This document shows positions 14,567 through 22,399 of a stretch of 60,716 nt of DNA, one piece after another. Each line of letters begins with the position of its first letter. Within the stretch, counting starts at the first letter, position 1. Both the position numbers and the translations under genes were made by a program. Source of the DNA: a virus; IMG/VR virus record IMGVR_UViG_3300010392_000328, positions 1 through 60,716 of that record; one strand, written 5' to 3'. The notes below the pieces were generated by a model that worked only from the letters and a program-made list of their open reading frames with translations, had not been told where the DNA came from and made no database searches.

Positions 14567-15098
14567 AAAATTCCACTCTGCAAGATTAAAAACAAAATCT
14601 TTCAAAAAAGAAACACCTTATGTGGTCACACGTAAGGTCAACCATCGTTTCAAAGATTGGTTATTTGAAAAAATGTTCCCATTGTTTCAGAAGTGGGGTC
14701 ATTTTAAAGTGTATATGGAAGATGTTGTGGTCGAAACCTTTGACTTTACAGAATCAAAAAAGACAAAAATCACAGAAAAAATCATCGAAGAAATCAACTT
14801 ACGTGAGTGTGATCACTATGAGAGAATAACTCCAGATAAATACATAATATTAATGGGCGAAGATACTTTCTTCGAATATATCTCCGAAGAAAGAAACAAC
14901 AGTCCTTTCTTTGGCGATAATGTTGAATTTATGTCGAATGATATATATTATCATGACCCATATAATGGGAAACGCGCAATGCAGTTTTCTTGTCATATAG
15001 TAAGGGGAATGAAAGGGTTTGCATTTGTTCCCAAAGTAATTTTGGAGGTTAAGAAGAATGGAAGCGATTTCGGTCCCAGAAAAGATTACACCATCTAA
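14559..15098 (+). CDS. Hypothetical protein
   Basis: 179 aa from ATG 14559; the frame extends upstream to 14490 within the previous gene but has no better start. N-terminal basic helices (RLKTKSFKKETPYVVTRKVN) are followed by a mixed domain (MGEDTFFEYISEERNNSPFF). It overlaps the next gene by 41 bases. Not recognised. Confidence 0.55.
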   Translation: MYEKFHSARLKTKSFKKETPYVVTRKVNHRFKDWLFEKMFPLFQKWGHFKVYMEDVVVETFDFTESKKTKITEKIIEEINLRECDHYERITPDKYIILMGEDTFFEYISEERNNSPFFGDNVEFMSNDIYYHDPYNGKRAMQFSCHIVRGMKGFAFVPKVILEVKKNGSDFGPRKDYTI

Positions 15099-15327
15099 AA
15101 ACTACATTTCGTTTTGGAGTACAGACTATCCTGATTATGTTGAAACCATAGAAAGACAGGATCGTCTAGCAAAAAAAATTTACACGTGGTTGAATGATAA
15201 TAACAAAGAGTGGTCAGTTGATTTTGATAGGGGCAATTTTGGCGAAGGTTCTTTATGCGTGTTTATATATTTCAAAACAGAAGAACAGATGAACAATTTT
15301 GTGAAAGAATGGAAACGCAATGAGTAA
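15058..15327 (+). CDS. Hypothetical protein
   Basis: 89 aa, preceded by a strong TTGGAGG. Ferredoxin-like alternation of strands and helices is possible (YISFWSTDYPDYVETIERQD; GEGSLCVFIYFKTEEQMNNF). Its 5' end lies inside the preceding gene. Function unknown. Confidence 0.6.
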   Translation: MEAISVPEKITPSKNYISFWSTDYPDYVETIERQDRLAKKIYTWLNDNNKEWSVDFDRGNFGEGSLCVFIYFKTEEQMNNFVKEWKRNE

Positions 15328-15574
15328 ACACATAATACACGTGAACAGACAACATATTGCTATGAATGCAAAGGATGGTAAAGACCGCCCTGTTTACACA
15401 ATCAAGACTGGTTCAAAAACTCGCTATGCACGTGAAGTTTTGATTGACGGACCATCTAAAATGGTGTATGATGGCAGTCAATTGAAGTGTGGGGCAAGGG
15501 CATGGATAGAAACAGATTCAAACCTCACATTGATTGATGAAATGTCTTTCAAAGAAGCAAGGAATGTGCAATGA
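15320..15574 (+). CDS. Hypothetical protein
   Basis: 84 aa, basic, beta-rich (HIIHVNRQHIAMNAKDGKDR; VYTIKTGSKTRYAREVLIDG). ATGA-type overlaps link it to both neighbours. Proteins of this pattern are frequent in phage early regions. Role unknown. Confidence 0.6.
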   Translation: MSKHIIHVNRQHIAMNAKDGKDRPVYTIKTGSKTRYAREVLIDGPSKMVYDGSQLKCGARAWIETDSNLTLIDEMSFKEARNVQ

Positions 15575-15734
15575 GTAAGGATAAGAAAATAATAACTGGT
15601 TTCATACCAGTTATTGAAAACAAGCAAAGTTTTCTATTTTCTGTAATGAATGCGATGCATCTAATGCCCAAATTCGAACAGAGTACATCGAAGCGAGAAG
15701 AGATTTTTTGCGTAAAAAAGGCATTGACGCCTAA
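15571..15734 (+). pseudogene. Small zinc-ribbon gene with frameshift
   Basis: ATG 15571 gives MSKDKKIITGFIPVIE, then unlikely sequence to TAA 15742. Adding one A to the A4 run at 15617-15620 joins it to KQAKFSIFCNECDASNAQIR and on to TAA 15732-15734, a coherent 54-aa protein with a CxxC pair. The break is therefore in a homopolymer. Confidence 0.55.
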
Positions 15735-15783
15735 CCAAGAATAAGTTATCTTGTAAAAGTAGTCGGATAGAAAGGTAATCCAA

Positions 15784-16572
15784 ATGACCAAACAAACCAA
15801 ACGCGATAAGATGCTTCAACGTGTTATGAATCTCCGTGCCCGTGCGTCTGATGATGCATCTTCCGAAGCAGAAATGAACATGGCTTTGAACATGGCTGCA
15901 AAGTTGATGGATTCTTATAACATCGAAGAGGCAGAACTTGCCCTTGCAGAATCCGAAGGTCGTATTGTTCTTGATGTCGTTAACAAAGTCGTAGATACTT
16001 CGGCCCTCAAAGGAAAACATCGCCACAAGATTGTAGCAGCTCTTTCGGGTATTGCCGCGATGACAGAAACCAAAGTCGTTTATAACTCTTACAGCGGCAG
16101 TATTACTTTTACTGGCCATCGACCCGACGTCGAACTTGCCAATTATCTTGTTGCTGTTGTTCGCGAAGCACTGGATCGCGAATACGACAACTACCGCAAA
16201 AACAACAAAGCAGTCGGTTATGGCGCAAAAGCGTCCTTCCAAACGGCAATGGCAAATCGAGTTTCTTCTCGCCTTTACGATATGACTCGCGAACGCGAAA
16301 AGTCTCGCCGTGAAGAAAAAGAAAAGGCACAGAAACTCCAAATCGAAAATGCCTCTACAGCATCCTCTACCGCACTGGTGATTTCTGAGATCGCAGAACA
16401 AAAGCGCAAAGAAGTGAATGAAGCGTATGCTAAAGCACACCCCCGCCTCCGGACAGCGCCCGGATTTAGTTATGGGCGTAATACTTCTGCCCACTCTGCC
16501 GGTCGTAGTGCAGGCGATCGTGTTAACCTTGGTCGTGCGGTTTCCGGTGGTTCTCGCAAGATGATTGGATAA
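15784..16572 (+). CDS. DUF2786-like protein
   Basis: 262 aa. The N-terminal 45 residues match the DUF2786 pattern (KMLQRVMNLRARASDDASSEAEMN..AAKLMDSYNI). The middle domain (about 70-135) has TGHRPDVELANYLVAVVREA. After a charged coiled coil (about 165-190) comes a flexible Gly/Ser/Arg tail. DUF2786 proteins are common in phages and bacteria and their biochemistry is unknown; some occur near DNA-metabolism genes. AAAGG lies upstream, and a strong terminator follows at 16582. Confidence 0.75.
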   Translation: MTKQTKRDKMLQRVMNLRARASDDASSEAEMNMALNMAAKLMDSYNIEEAELALAESEGRIVLDVVNKVVDTSALKGKHRHKIVAALSGIAAMTETKVVYNSYSGSITFTGHRPDVELANYLVAVVREALDREYDNYRKNNKAVGYGAKASFQTAMANRVSSRLYDMTREREKSRREEKEKAQKLQIENASTASSTALVISEIAEQKRKEVNEAYAKAHPRLRTAPGFSYGRNTSAHSAGRSAGDRVNLGRAVSGGSRKMIG

Positions 16573-16581
16573 CTAAACTAG

Positions 16582-16607
16582 GTGGGGAGAAATCCCCACT
16601 TTTCTTT
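16582..16607 (+). terminator. Rho-independent terminator
   Basis: GTGGGGA, GAAA loop, TCCCCAC, then TTTTCTTT: the cleanest intrinsic terminator on the plus strand. It lies 10 bases after the DUF2786-like gene. The next gene starts only 12 bases later without a visible promoter, so it may act as an attenuator. Confidence 0.85.
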
Positions 16608-16618
16608 ATGGAGAAAAA

Positions 16619-17287
16619 ATGTCAAACCCATTTCTTTATACAAAAAACCCTTGTAGCAAATTCGAAGCACAACAAAATGTAAATTATTGGTGGTTCGAAA
16701 GTATGGGTGGTTGTCCGCCAAATGCGATTGAAGCAAATTGGAATACATATATTCGTGAAATGAAGCGTGAAGCGAACAAGGTGTTGTCATATTTTTTCTT
16801 GACAACACCTTTTGATTCGTATATAAACAATATACGAAAAGGGAGAAATATAATGCTTCATAATCTTGATTTTACAGGTTGGGAAAACGTCACTGCATGG
16901 TGTGTACCCACTGCAATATCCCTATTAACTGGCGCGCCTGTTGGACACATGCATAGTCGAGCTGCATTCATGCAGAATAAAGCACGTAAAGATGTAAAAG
17001 GCGTCTTTCTTGAAGAAGCAGTTCTTCTTCTTCGTGAGCAAGGATATAAAGCAATTACGATTGATATGGAAAGTCGTTGGGCGACGCCGCCTACTATTCG
17101 CAAATTTCTTGATGATCGGAATGCATATGAAATGTCCATGCCAGTGATGTTTGCGACGAATGATCATATGATGACTGCGCATTATGGGTTTGCTGCCGAC
17201 AACTGGACCAAAAAACCAGTCCCCGTTTCGCAATTTCCTAAACTAAATCGTAAGGTTGTTGCGTCATGGGTAGTAATGGAGGCATAA
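16619..17287 (+). CDS. Long frame joining a small ORF to the peptidase-like gene
   Basis: Open from ATG 16619 (TGGAG upstream) to TAA 17287, 222 aa. The first about 60 residues (MSNPFLYTKNPCSKFEAQQN, then NYWWFESMGGCPP) look like a separate small protein. They read straight through a 12-bp inverted repeat, a sigma70-type promoter and the RBS of the gene starting at 16853, which share the same frame by chance or by fusion. Two products are possible from one frame: 222 aa from read-through RNA and 144 aa from the internal promoter. Confidence 0.45.
   Translation: MSNPFLYTKNPCSKFEAQQNVNYWWFESMGGCPPNAIEANWNTYIREMKREANKVLSYFFLTTPFDSYINNIRKGRNIMLHNLDFTGWENVTAWCVPTAISLLTGAPVGHMHSRAAFMQNKARKDVKGVFLEEAVLLLREQGYKAITIDMESRWATPPTIRKFLDDRNAYEMSMPVMFATNDHMMTAHYGFAADNWTKKPVPVSQFPKLNRKVVASWVVMEA
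16778..16838 (+). promoter_or_regulatory. Promoter with two nested inverted repeats inside an open frame
   Basis: A 12-bp perfect repeat AAGGTGTTGTCA (16778-16789) / TGACAACACCTT (16800-16811) with a T-rich loop contains the -35 TTGACA (16799-16804) in its second arm. After 17 bp comes TATAAA (16822-16827). A second 8-bp repeat, TTCGTATA (16816-16823) / TATACGAA (16831-16838), overlaps the -10 and ends just before the Shine-Dalgarno AAGGGAG of the 16853 gene. Confidence 0.7.
16853..17287 (+). CDS. Putative papain/C39-like cysteine peptidase-fold protein
   Basis: 144 aa from the internal ATG 16853, with AAGGGAG upstream and a dedicated promoter; I consider this the main product. The N-terminus has NVTAWCVPTAISLLTG, where a Cys at a helix start followed by PTA resembles papain-like catalytic sites. 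MMTAHYGFAADNW near residue 110 supplies a His and an Asn/Asp. The fold assignment is by motif only; activity is unproven. It could process phage or host proteins. Confidence 0.55.
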   Translation: MLHNLDFTGWENVTAWCVPTAISLLTGAPVGHMHSRAAFMQNKARKDVKGVFLEEAVLLLREQGYKAITIDMESRWATPPTIRKFLDDRNAYEMSMPVMFATNDHMMTAHYGFAADNWTKKPVPVSQFPKLNRKVVASWVVMEA

Positions 17288-17599
17288 TTGAAAAATTTGA
17301 TTTATGGGAAAGTTAACCCAAGCATAGTATCTAGAATCAAATGGTATAAAGGATATAGGATGGATCGTGTTCATCCTTATTTCTATAGACTACACAATAA
17401 AAAATATGGTCTTTTTGCGTGGAAAAAACCCAGTGGATTTATTTTTGATTGGTGGCAAAAACCAACTGTAGAAGTATTCGGTTCTGATGGCAATCGCGTT
17501 TTGAAGATACCTTGTAGATCGAATGCCCATGCAGAAAAATTGAAAAAAGAATTGGAAACCCAACTTGATGAATGGGTAGGGAGTGGAAAGTATGAGTAG
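17288..17599 (+). CDS. Hypothetical basic protein
   Basis: 103 aa with a TTG start at 17288, supported by GGAGG five bases upstream (17278-17282). Basic and aromatic (IVSRIKWYKGYRMDRVHPYF), with a C-terminal amphipathic helix. It overlaps the phosphatase gene by 8 bases. No family recognised. Confidence 0.55.
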   Translation: MKNLIYGKVNPSIVSRIKWYKGYRMDRVHPYFYRLHNKKYGLFAWKKPSGFIFDWWQKPTVEVFGSDGNRVLKIPCRSNAHAEKLKKELETQLDEWVGSGKYE

Positions 17600-18146
17600 A
17601 GATATTTGGGTGATCAGTGATACTCACCTGATGCACGAAAACATTTTGAAATTCAAAGACAACAACACCGGAAATTTTGTTCGTGGTCATTTGTTTTCAA
17701 ATGTTGATGAAATGAACGAACACATCCTTGACAAATGGAATTCTGTAGTAAAGCAGGGCGATATCGTCTACCACTTGGGCGATGTGTTCATTGGCGATAA
17801 AGAAAAGTTCAAAAAGATTTGGCCAAAGTTTCATGGCAGAAAGCGTTTGATAGTCGGGAATCATGATACGATTGACTGGATTAGTTCAGGTAATTTTTTT
17901 CAAAAAGTCCAGATGTGGAGAATGTTTCCAGAGTTTGGTTTGGTGCTCAGCCATGTTCCATTACATGAAAGTAATCTTTTGCGTCTAGTAGATCGAAAAG
18001 GCAAGTATCCTGATGATTGTATCACGTTAAAAAATCTTCATGGACATATTCATCAAAATCCAAGTCCAGAAGGACCATATCAGAATATGTCAGTCGAAGC
18101 AATCAACTACACACCGATGAACATTGATGAACTGAGGATCATGTAA
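17592..18146 (+). CDS. Calcineurin-like metallophosphoesterase
   Basis: 184 aa from ATG 17592 (GGGAG upstream). All metal-binding motifs are present: SDTH (9-12), GDV near 65, GNHD near 92, SHVP near 120 and HGHIH near 149. Such phage enzymes hydrolyse phosphodiesters or phosphomonoesters. The substrate is unknown; nucleotides, RNA ends or phosphoproteins are possible. It lies in a tight array, with TAATG coupling to the next gene. Confidence 0.85.
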   Translation: MSRDIWVISDTHLMHENILKFKDNNTGNFVRGHLFSNVDEMNEHILDKWNSVVKQGDIVYHLGDVFIGDKEKFKKIWPKFHGRKRLIVGNHDTIDWISSGNFFQKVQMWRMFPEFGLVLSHVPLHESNLLRLVDRKGKYPDDCITLKNLHGHIHQNPSPEGPYQNMSVEAINYTPMNIDELRIM

Positions 18147-18331
18147 TGGATCATATGTTTATACCTCTAGAAGAAGGTGTTCCAGATGGTTGTGTTACAT
18201 TAGAAATTCTTTATCTGGAAGGCAATAGGGTTGAAAAAACATGTTCTTGTGATATACATTGGAATATATATAAAAACGAACCACTTCCCGATTTTTATAG
18301 GATATCCATAGAAGAATTGGAGGATGGATGA
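18146..18331 (+). CDS. Hypothetical protein
   Basis: 61 aa, acidic, coupled at both ends (TAATG, ATGA). It contains VEKTCSCDIHWN in the middle. No family recognised. Confidence 0.5.
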   Translation: MDHMFIPLEEGVPDGCVTLEILYLEGNRVEKTCSCDIHWNIYKNEPLPDFYRISIEELEDG

Positions 18332-18730
18332 GATTATTTCAAAAAGCAAAAGATGGCGGTCCAGAGTCACCTGTTGATGGATATTTCTTAATTGAAATCA
18401 AATCACTTTTTTCTATTGCCTTGTTGAAATTTAATAATGGTGGTAGAGAAAATTACCATACACACGCCATTTAATGCATTGACATGGTTCATCAAAGGTG
18501 ATATGGTCGAACAAGACTATAATGGTGAATATTATGTATATGAACGTAGTATTCTCCCAAATGTCACACGCAAATCAAAAAACCATCGTGTTGTTGCTAT
18601 GGCAGATTCATGGTGTTTTACCATACGTGGTCCATGGCAAAAAACTTGGACAGAAGATAGCAAAAAAGAAACTATAACATTTACACATGGCAGAAAAGTT
18701 GTCAAAACAAGCAGAAAGTGGTTATCATGA
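18328..18730 (+). pseudogene. Cupin-like protein, frameshifted
   Basis: ATG 18328 gives MRLFQKAKDGGPESPVDGYF and on to NYHTHAI-stop at about 18474. A second frame from there continues FNALTWFIKGDMVEQDYNGE to TGA 18730. Dropping one C of the CC at 18467-18468 fuses them through YHTHAFNALTWF. The HTH...F..L layout and C-terminal FRGPWQKTW and THGRKVV fit a small cupin-type barrel (about 133 aa) found in many phages. It is broken as read. Confidence 0.65.
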
Positions 18731-19101
18731 AAATGTATATTGCAGTTTTGGATGAATTTCCAGATTATATGACTCCTACCCTTGTGGCACATAGTGTTCT
18801 TGGTGCTCACCTACATTTTATTAGAACTCATACGGAACTTAGTAGAATAATGGATGACGGGCCATATGTATATCCACAATACATTGACTGGCTCAAAAAC
18901 AGTTTTCGCAAGTGCGTAGTTCGTGTCAACCAAAAAGAATTTGATCGTATTGCCACACTACCAAATGTGTATCTTGGTCATGAAAATAACACTCTAGAAG
19001 GTAGGAAATCTTGTGCTGTAGTCTGCCCAATGCCAAATGAAGAACTACCAAACGTATTGAAATTTGCCAAACTATGGCAACCTAAAAAAGAAGGATTATA
19101 A
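18727..19101 (+). CDS. Conserved phage protein, possibly Pth2-like fold
   Basis: 124 aa from ATG 18727 (ATGA overlap). The order of elements resembles peptidyl-tRNA hydrolase 2: an N-terminal strand (MYIAVLDEF), a helix with TLVAHSVLGAHL where Pth2 has GK.AAQ.AHA, then RKCVVRVNQKEFDRIATLPN, a loop, and a final strand SCAVVCPMPN. The catalytic residues do not clearly match. A true Pth2 is present at 24491. The assignment is an inference. Confidence 0.55.
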   Translation: MKMYIAVLDEFPDYMTPTLVAHSVLGAHLHFIRTHTELSRIMDDGPYVYPQYIDWLKNSFRKCVVRVNQKEFDRIATLPNVYLGHENNTLEGRKSCAVVCPMPNEELPNVLKFAKLWQPKKEGL

Positions 19102-19102
19102 A

Positions 19103-19663
19103 ATGGAAGTATTTATCGCCGCAGCTGGTGGCACTTGGTTTGCAATTTTTGCACTGATTGTTCTGATTGGAGGAATTGTATCTGCCGAATTCGATAGTTT
19201 CTTTGGAGGGACTTTCACGCTTATTGTTGGTCTGCTTGGTGCAGATTTCATTTTCGGATACCCTATCGTTGCATCAATCATGGCAAATCCACTTATTGCA
19301 ATTCTAGCGATTGCTCTTTATAGTCTTATCGGGTCTGCTTATACCGGATTTTGGAAGTGGCCAGATTACATTCGTAGTAATTCAGACCTAATTGACGCAA
19401 AATTCAATGAATGGTTGAGAAAAGATAAACAGAACCATTCTTTTGACGAATTCTTGGAATCGGATGAATACAGACCTTTTGGTGCATCTAAAAACAAAGA
19501 ACGTCTATCTGCATGGGTAATGATGTGGCCATTCTCTATGTTTTGGGAACTATCTCGTAAACCTGCTATTTGGGTATTCAACACTAGTTACGAAATGCTC
19601 GGAAGCACGTTCGAAAGTGTCGGCAAAAGCACTGCCAAGAAAATGCATGAGAAAAGCAAATGA
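19103..19663 (+). CDS. Integral membrane protein
   Basis: 186 aa from ATG 19103 (AAGAAGGA upstream). The first 80 residues hold three hydrophobic spans (IAAAGGTWFAIFALIVLIGG; TFTLIVGLLGADFIFGYPIV; PLIAILAIALYSLIGSAY). The C-terminal half is soluble and charged with one further hydrophobic patch (MMWPFSMFWEL). Probably in the host inner membrane. Possible roles include holin-like or exclusion functions, not supported further. Confidence 0.65.
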   Translation: MEVFIAAAGGTWFAIFALIVLIGGIVSAEFDSFFGGTFTLIVGLLGADFIFGYPIVASIMANPLIAILAIALYSLIGSAYTGFWKWPDYIRSNSDLIDAKFNEWLRKDKQNHSFDEFLESDEYRPFGASKNKERLSAWVMMWPFSMFWELSRKPAIWVFNTSYEMLGSTFESVGKSTAKKMHEKSK

Positions 19664-19875
19664 ACTACAAAATTCATTCAAGGCGGTTGAAATCGGTTTA
19701 TTCTCCATATACATTCGATCAACTTGATTATGAATGTGAAAAGGGGAAAGAGCATATCGGTAGGTTTGAATTCGATTATGGATATCCTACCGATATCGAC
19801 AAAGTTTGGGAACAACGAAACAAAATTCAAGATGAAATTGCGAAAGCATTTGCAGTTCCAAGGAGTATGTTATGA
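19660..19875 (+). CDS. Hypothetical protein
   Basis: 71 aa, basic N-terminus and acidic middle, ending ... AFAVPRSML. ATGA overlap with the membrane protein. No motif recognised. Confidence 0.5.
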   Translation: MNYKIHSRRLKSVYSPYTFDQLDYECEKGKEHIGRFEFDYGYPTDIDKVWEQRNKIQDEIAKAFAVPRSML

Positions 19876-19882
19876 AAACGTG

Positions 19883-19934
19883 TTGACTTAGAAAATAAAA
19901 CCAGTTAATGTTGTGTCAGAAGGAGACACAACAT
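19883..19934 (+). promoter_or_regulatory. Sigma70-type promoter with RBS-covering inverted repeat
   Basis: TTGACT (19883-19888), 17 bp, TAATGT (19906-19911). A 10-bp inverted repeat, ATGTTGTGTC (19908-19917) and GACACAACAT (19925-19934), puts the Shine-Dalgarno (AGAAGGAG) in the loop and the start codon at 19933 in the stem. The first arm overlaps the -10, so only read-through RNA would fold it. Confidence 0.7.
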
Positions 19935-20205
19935 GTCATACGACACGAACCAACTAGAAAAAGATATTTGCCTTATTGTTGATACATTTGGCAAGCTAAC
20001 ACCTTTTGGATTTTATACTGTAGGTATCTATGAAGAAGATGATGTCAAACTCATAGATACCTACATTTATGAAAAGTATGTCATGTACAAAGGTGAATTG
20101 GTCGACACCCAAAACATAAAGATCAATTCGTACATAGGCAAACTAATTCTAGAAAAAGCGATTAAAGCAGAAGAAATAAAGGAAGGTTTGCACAAACAAA
20201 AATAA
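19933..20205 (+). CDS. Hypothetical protein
   Basis: 90 aa, mixed alpha/beta (CLIVDTFGKLTPFGFYTVGI; YIYEKYVMYKGELVDTQNIK). AGAAGGAG upstream is in the hairpin loop described for the promoter at 19883. It is the only gene of its unit before a 119-bp gap. Function unknown. Confidence 0.6.
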   Translation: MSYDTNQLEKDICLIVDTFGKLTPFGFYTVGIYEEDDVKLIDTYIYEKYVMYKGELVDTQNIKINSYIGKLILEKAIKAEEIKEGLHKQK

Positions 20206-20324
20206 AACGAACAGTGAGAAAATAAAAAAAACTATACTATTACTTTCCGCCGTTGTATAAACGAGTTTAACACCATTCTCAAATCTGTCAAGCACAAAAT
20301 AGCCATAAAGAGGAGAAAATTGCC
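20206..20324. other. Intergenic region, nothing firm
   Basis: 119 bases, AT-rich, with an A8 run and a TATACT that lacks a convincing -35. AGAGGAG close to the 20325 start is the RBS. I see no hairpin or gene. Confidence 0.4.
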
Positions 20325-20561
20325 ATGTTTTTAACCAACCTCACTCAAGAACAGAAACAAATTCTAGAACATATGTGGGCTAAAAACACCAAGGAAGAAC
20401 TATTCACATGGATTAACAATCGACCTCCCCGAATAAAAAGGGAAGCGTACACCTTATATGAAATGTTGATTCTATCTGCTATAGATGAACTGCCCGAAGA
20501 ACAACTAACTACCCGCAACATCCGGCATCGGGCTAGGTTGGTTCAAAAATATCTCAAATAA
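20325..20561 (+). CDS. Hypothetical helical protein
   Basis: 78 aa, entirely helical in appearance (TNLTQEQKQILEHMWAKNTK), rich in Arg near the C-terminus (TRNIRHRARLVQKYL). AGAGGAG lies upstream. It might bind nucleic acid. No family recognised. Confidence 0.55.
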   Translation: MFLTNLTQEQKQILEHMWAKNTKEELFTWINNRPPRIKREAYTLYEMLILSAIDELPEEQLTTRNIRHRARLVQKYLK

Positions 20562-20575
20562 AAGCTAGAATAGTG

Positions 20576-20604
20576 TTGACACCATTAGCATATAATGTTA
20601 GGTA
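20576..20604 (+). promoter_or_regulatory. Possible sigma70-type promoter
   Basis: TTGACA (20576-20581). A perfect TATAAT lies only 9 bp downstream (20591-20596); at the standard 17-bp spacing the hexamer is TAGGTA. One of the two boxes may be used with a partner I cannot see. It is positioned to drive the tRNA-related cluster starting at 20627. Confidence 0.4.
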
Positions 20605-20626
20605 TGTTTAACAAAGGAGATACAAC

Positions 20627-20911
20627 ATGAACGTAGCAACTATTATTCGTGACCAGATCAAAACACTCGACAAGTGGGCTTTTGGCGCTTGGGGAGCTAA
20701 AGAAATGGTGAACACCGGAAACGGCCTGCGCTTCAAAAGTAGCGGAATGGTCAAATGGAAAGGTTATGTCCATGTTGTTTACGACGAAGGCAATGATCTT
20801 TACAATGTTGTTTTCGGTAAGATTCGTAAAATGGAATGGAAAACTGTAAAAGAGGTCAAAGGCGTATTCGTCGAAGATCTGGTAAATGTAATTGACGCAC
20901 AAGTGGGCTAA
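20627..20911 (+). CDS. Hypothetical beta-rich protein
   Basis: 94 aa with strong alternating strands (GLRFKSSGMVKWKGYVHVVY; DLYNVVFGKIRKMEWKTVKE). The pattern resembles small phage beta-barrel proteins next to RNA ligase or polynucleotide kinase genes in T4 relatives, but I cannot name the family. Strong AAAGGAGA upstream. First gene of the tRNA-related cluster. Confidence 0.6.
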   Translation: MNVATIIRDQIKTLDKWAFGAWGAKEMVNTGNGLRFKSSGMVKWKGYVHVVYDEGNDLYNVVFGKIRKMEWKTVKEVKGVFVEDLVNVIDAQVG

Positions 20912-20920
20912 GGAAATAAT

Positions 20921-22093
20921 ATGAAATACGAATTTCCAGAAATCAAAACAATCGACGACGTCCTTCCTCATATCGAAGGTCGCAAAGATTTTATCGTTGC
21001 CGAGCGAGACTTTGGTTTCGTAATCAACTATAACGTCACACTGCCGGATTCCTTTCCTCCTATCAAATCTGCAGGTGGGTCGGCCAAAGACCGTGCTGCT
21101 CGTCAGCTAACTGCAAAGATGCGTCGTGAATGCCGAGGCATTAAGTTTTACCCTGACGGCAAAATTGCAGCACGTACAATGCAGAAGTTCTTCAACGTCA
21201 ACGAAAAAGACGAGACCCAATTCAAAAATATCGACCTGTCGGAGAATCACGTTATTCTAGACAAGCTGGACGGATCTATGATTCATCCTATCCTGCACAA
21301 AGGCAAGGTTCGTCTATGTACAAAAATGGGCTTCACGGAAATCGCCGAAGATGCTGAGAAGTGGCTGCGCGATAAAACTCGAATCACTACAGAATGGCTT
21401 TATGATCGACTGTCGGCAGGTATCACCGACACTTTCGAGTGGACATCACCTAATAACCGTATTGTTGTGTCGTACGACGAACCTATGCTAACTCTACTAG
21501 CATCGAGGGAGAACATTAGCGGTAAATACGTTGTTCCGGAATGGTGTCCTTTTGAGGTGGTCAAATCATATGGGTCTGCTAAAGAAATCCGGGATTTTGT
21601 AGATTCGGTTAAAGACCAAAAAGGCATTGAGGGATTCATTGGTCGTTTCTCTGATGGACATATGTTTAAGATCAAGACTGATGAGTACGTCTTTATCCAT
21701 AAGACTCTCGACAATATTCGTTTTGACCGTCATATTGTGGACGCTATCTTGAAGGGAGAGATTGACGACACTGTTTCAAAACTTCCCGAGCAAGATCAAA
21801 ACCATGTCCGCGAGTTTGAAAAACATTTCTGGAAGGCATTTGAACAGAAAGAAAATAGGCTGTATGGTCTTCGTATTCGAGCTCAGCAATCGTATAACGA
21901 TGACCGCAAGCGAATCGCAATTGACATGATTCCTAATCTTGAAAATAAGGCCGACGCATCTTTTGTCTTTCGAATGATTGACGGGCATGACCTCAGGAAT
22001 ATGATGCTGGAACACATTAAACAAAATACCAACACCAATGTTAAATGGGACGCATGTGCTATTTGGATGGGTATGGAAAAGAAAACTACATGA
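20921..22093 (+). CDS. rnlA: RNA ligase 1 (T4 Rnl1 family)
   Basis: 390 aa, close to T4 gp63 length. The ATP-charged lysine is K115 in KLDGS (115-119). RECRGIKF near 69-76 precedes it as in Rnl1. Downstream are EWTSPNNRIVVSY, GIEGFIGRF and MFKIKTDEY, the later nucleotidyltransferase motifs. The enzyme joins RNA 3'-OH and 5'-phosphate ends. In T4 it reseals the anticodon loop cut by PrrC, after kinase/phosphatase healing. No polynucleotide kinase gene is in this window. The CCA enzyme, YqeY-like and Pth2 genes follow, so tRNA repair is the likely task. Confidence 0.93.
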   Translation: MKYEFPEIKTIDDVLPHIEGRKDFIVAERDFGFVINYNVTLPDSFPPIKSAGGSAKDRAARQLTAKMRRECRGIKFYPDGKIAARTMQKFFNVNEKDETQFKNIDLSENHVILDKLDGSMIHPILHKGKVRLCTKMGFTEIAEDAEKWLRDKTRITTEWLYDRLSAGITDTFEWTSPNNRIVVSYDEPMLTLLASRENISGKYVVPEWCPFEVVKSYGSAKEIRDFVDSVKDQKGIEGFIGRFSDGHMFKIKTDEYVFIHKTLDNIRFDRHIVDAILKGEIDDTVSKLPEQDQNHVREFEKHFWKAFEQKENRLYGLRIRAQQSYNDDRKRIAIDMIPNLENKADASFVFRMIDGHDLRNMMLEHIKQNTNTNVKWDACAIWMGMEKKTT

Positions 22094-22108
22094 AAGGCCA
22101 TTTATTAA

Positions 22109-22399
22109 ATGAGCACAGATCTAAGCATTAGAGACGAAGCTGTAAATAAGTTTTTTGACCCGGGAGAGAATTTCGAAGTATTCACAAAAGTGGTCCGCGA
22201 TATTCGTCCTAGTTATGGCGAGTTGGAAGTATATGACGTGTCTTTGGGTGTCGAAGAAGATTTAAGTATGTCTATGATGGCCGGAAAGTTTGAAAACGGT
22301 ATCTTAGTAGAAGATCCAATCGAGGTGGTTTTATCGAAGGTGTGGTTTGCCGAGTACCTAATCGAAAAAGATGTTGACTTGCCCGAAATAACTCTTTAA
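22109..22399 (+). CDS. Hypothetical acidic protein
   Basis: 96 aa, acidic (FDPGENFEVFTKVVRDIRPS; YDVSLGVEEDLSMSMMAGKF). Its 3' end contains the -35 and spacer of the promoter at 22374. Not recognised. Confidence 0.55.
   Translation: MSTDLSIRDEAVNKFFDPGENFEVFTKVVRDIRPSYGELEVYDVSLGVEEDLSMSMMAGKFENGILVEDPIEVVLSKVWFAEYLIEKDVDLPEITL

Noticed and set aside
15661-16494. Minus-strand ORF of 277 codons opposite the DUF2786-like gene
   Set aside because: It has a Cys/Phe-rich composition typical of an antisense shadow. The plus-strand gene has a recognisable domain, RBS and terminator.
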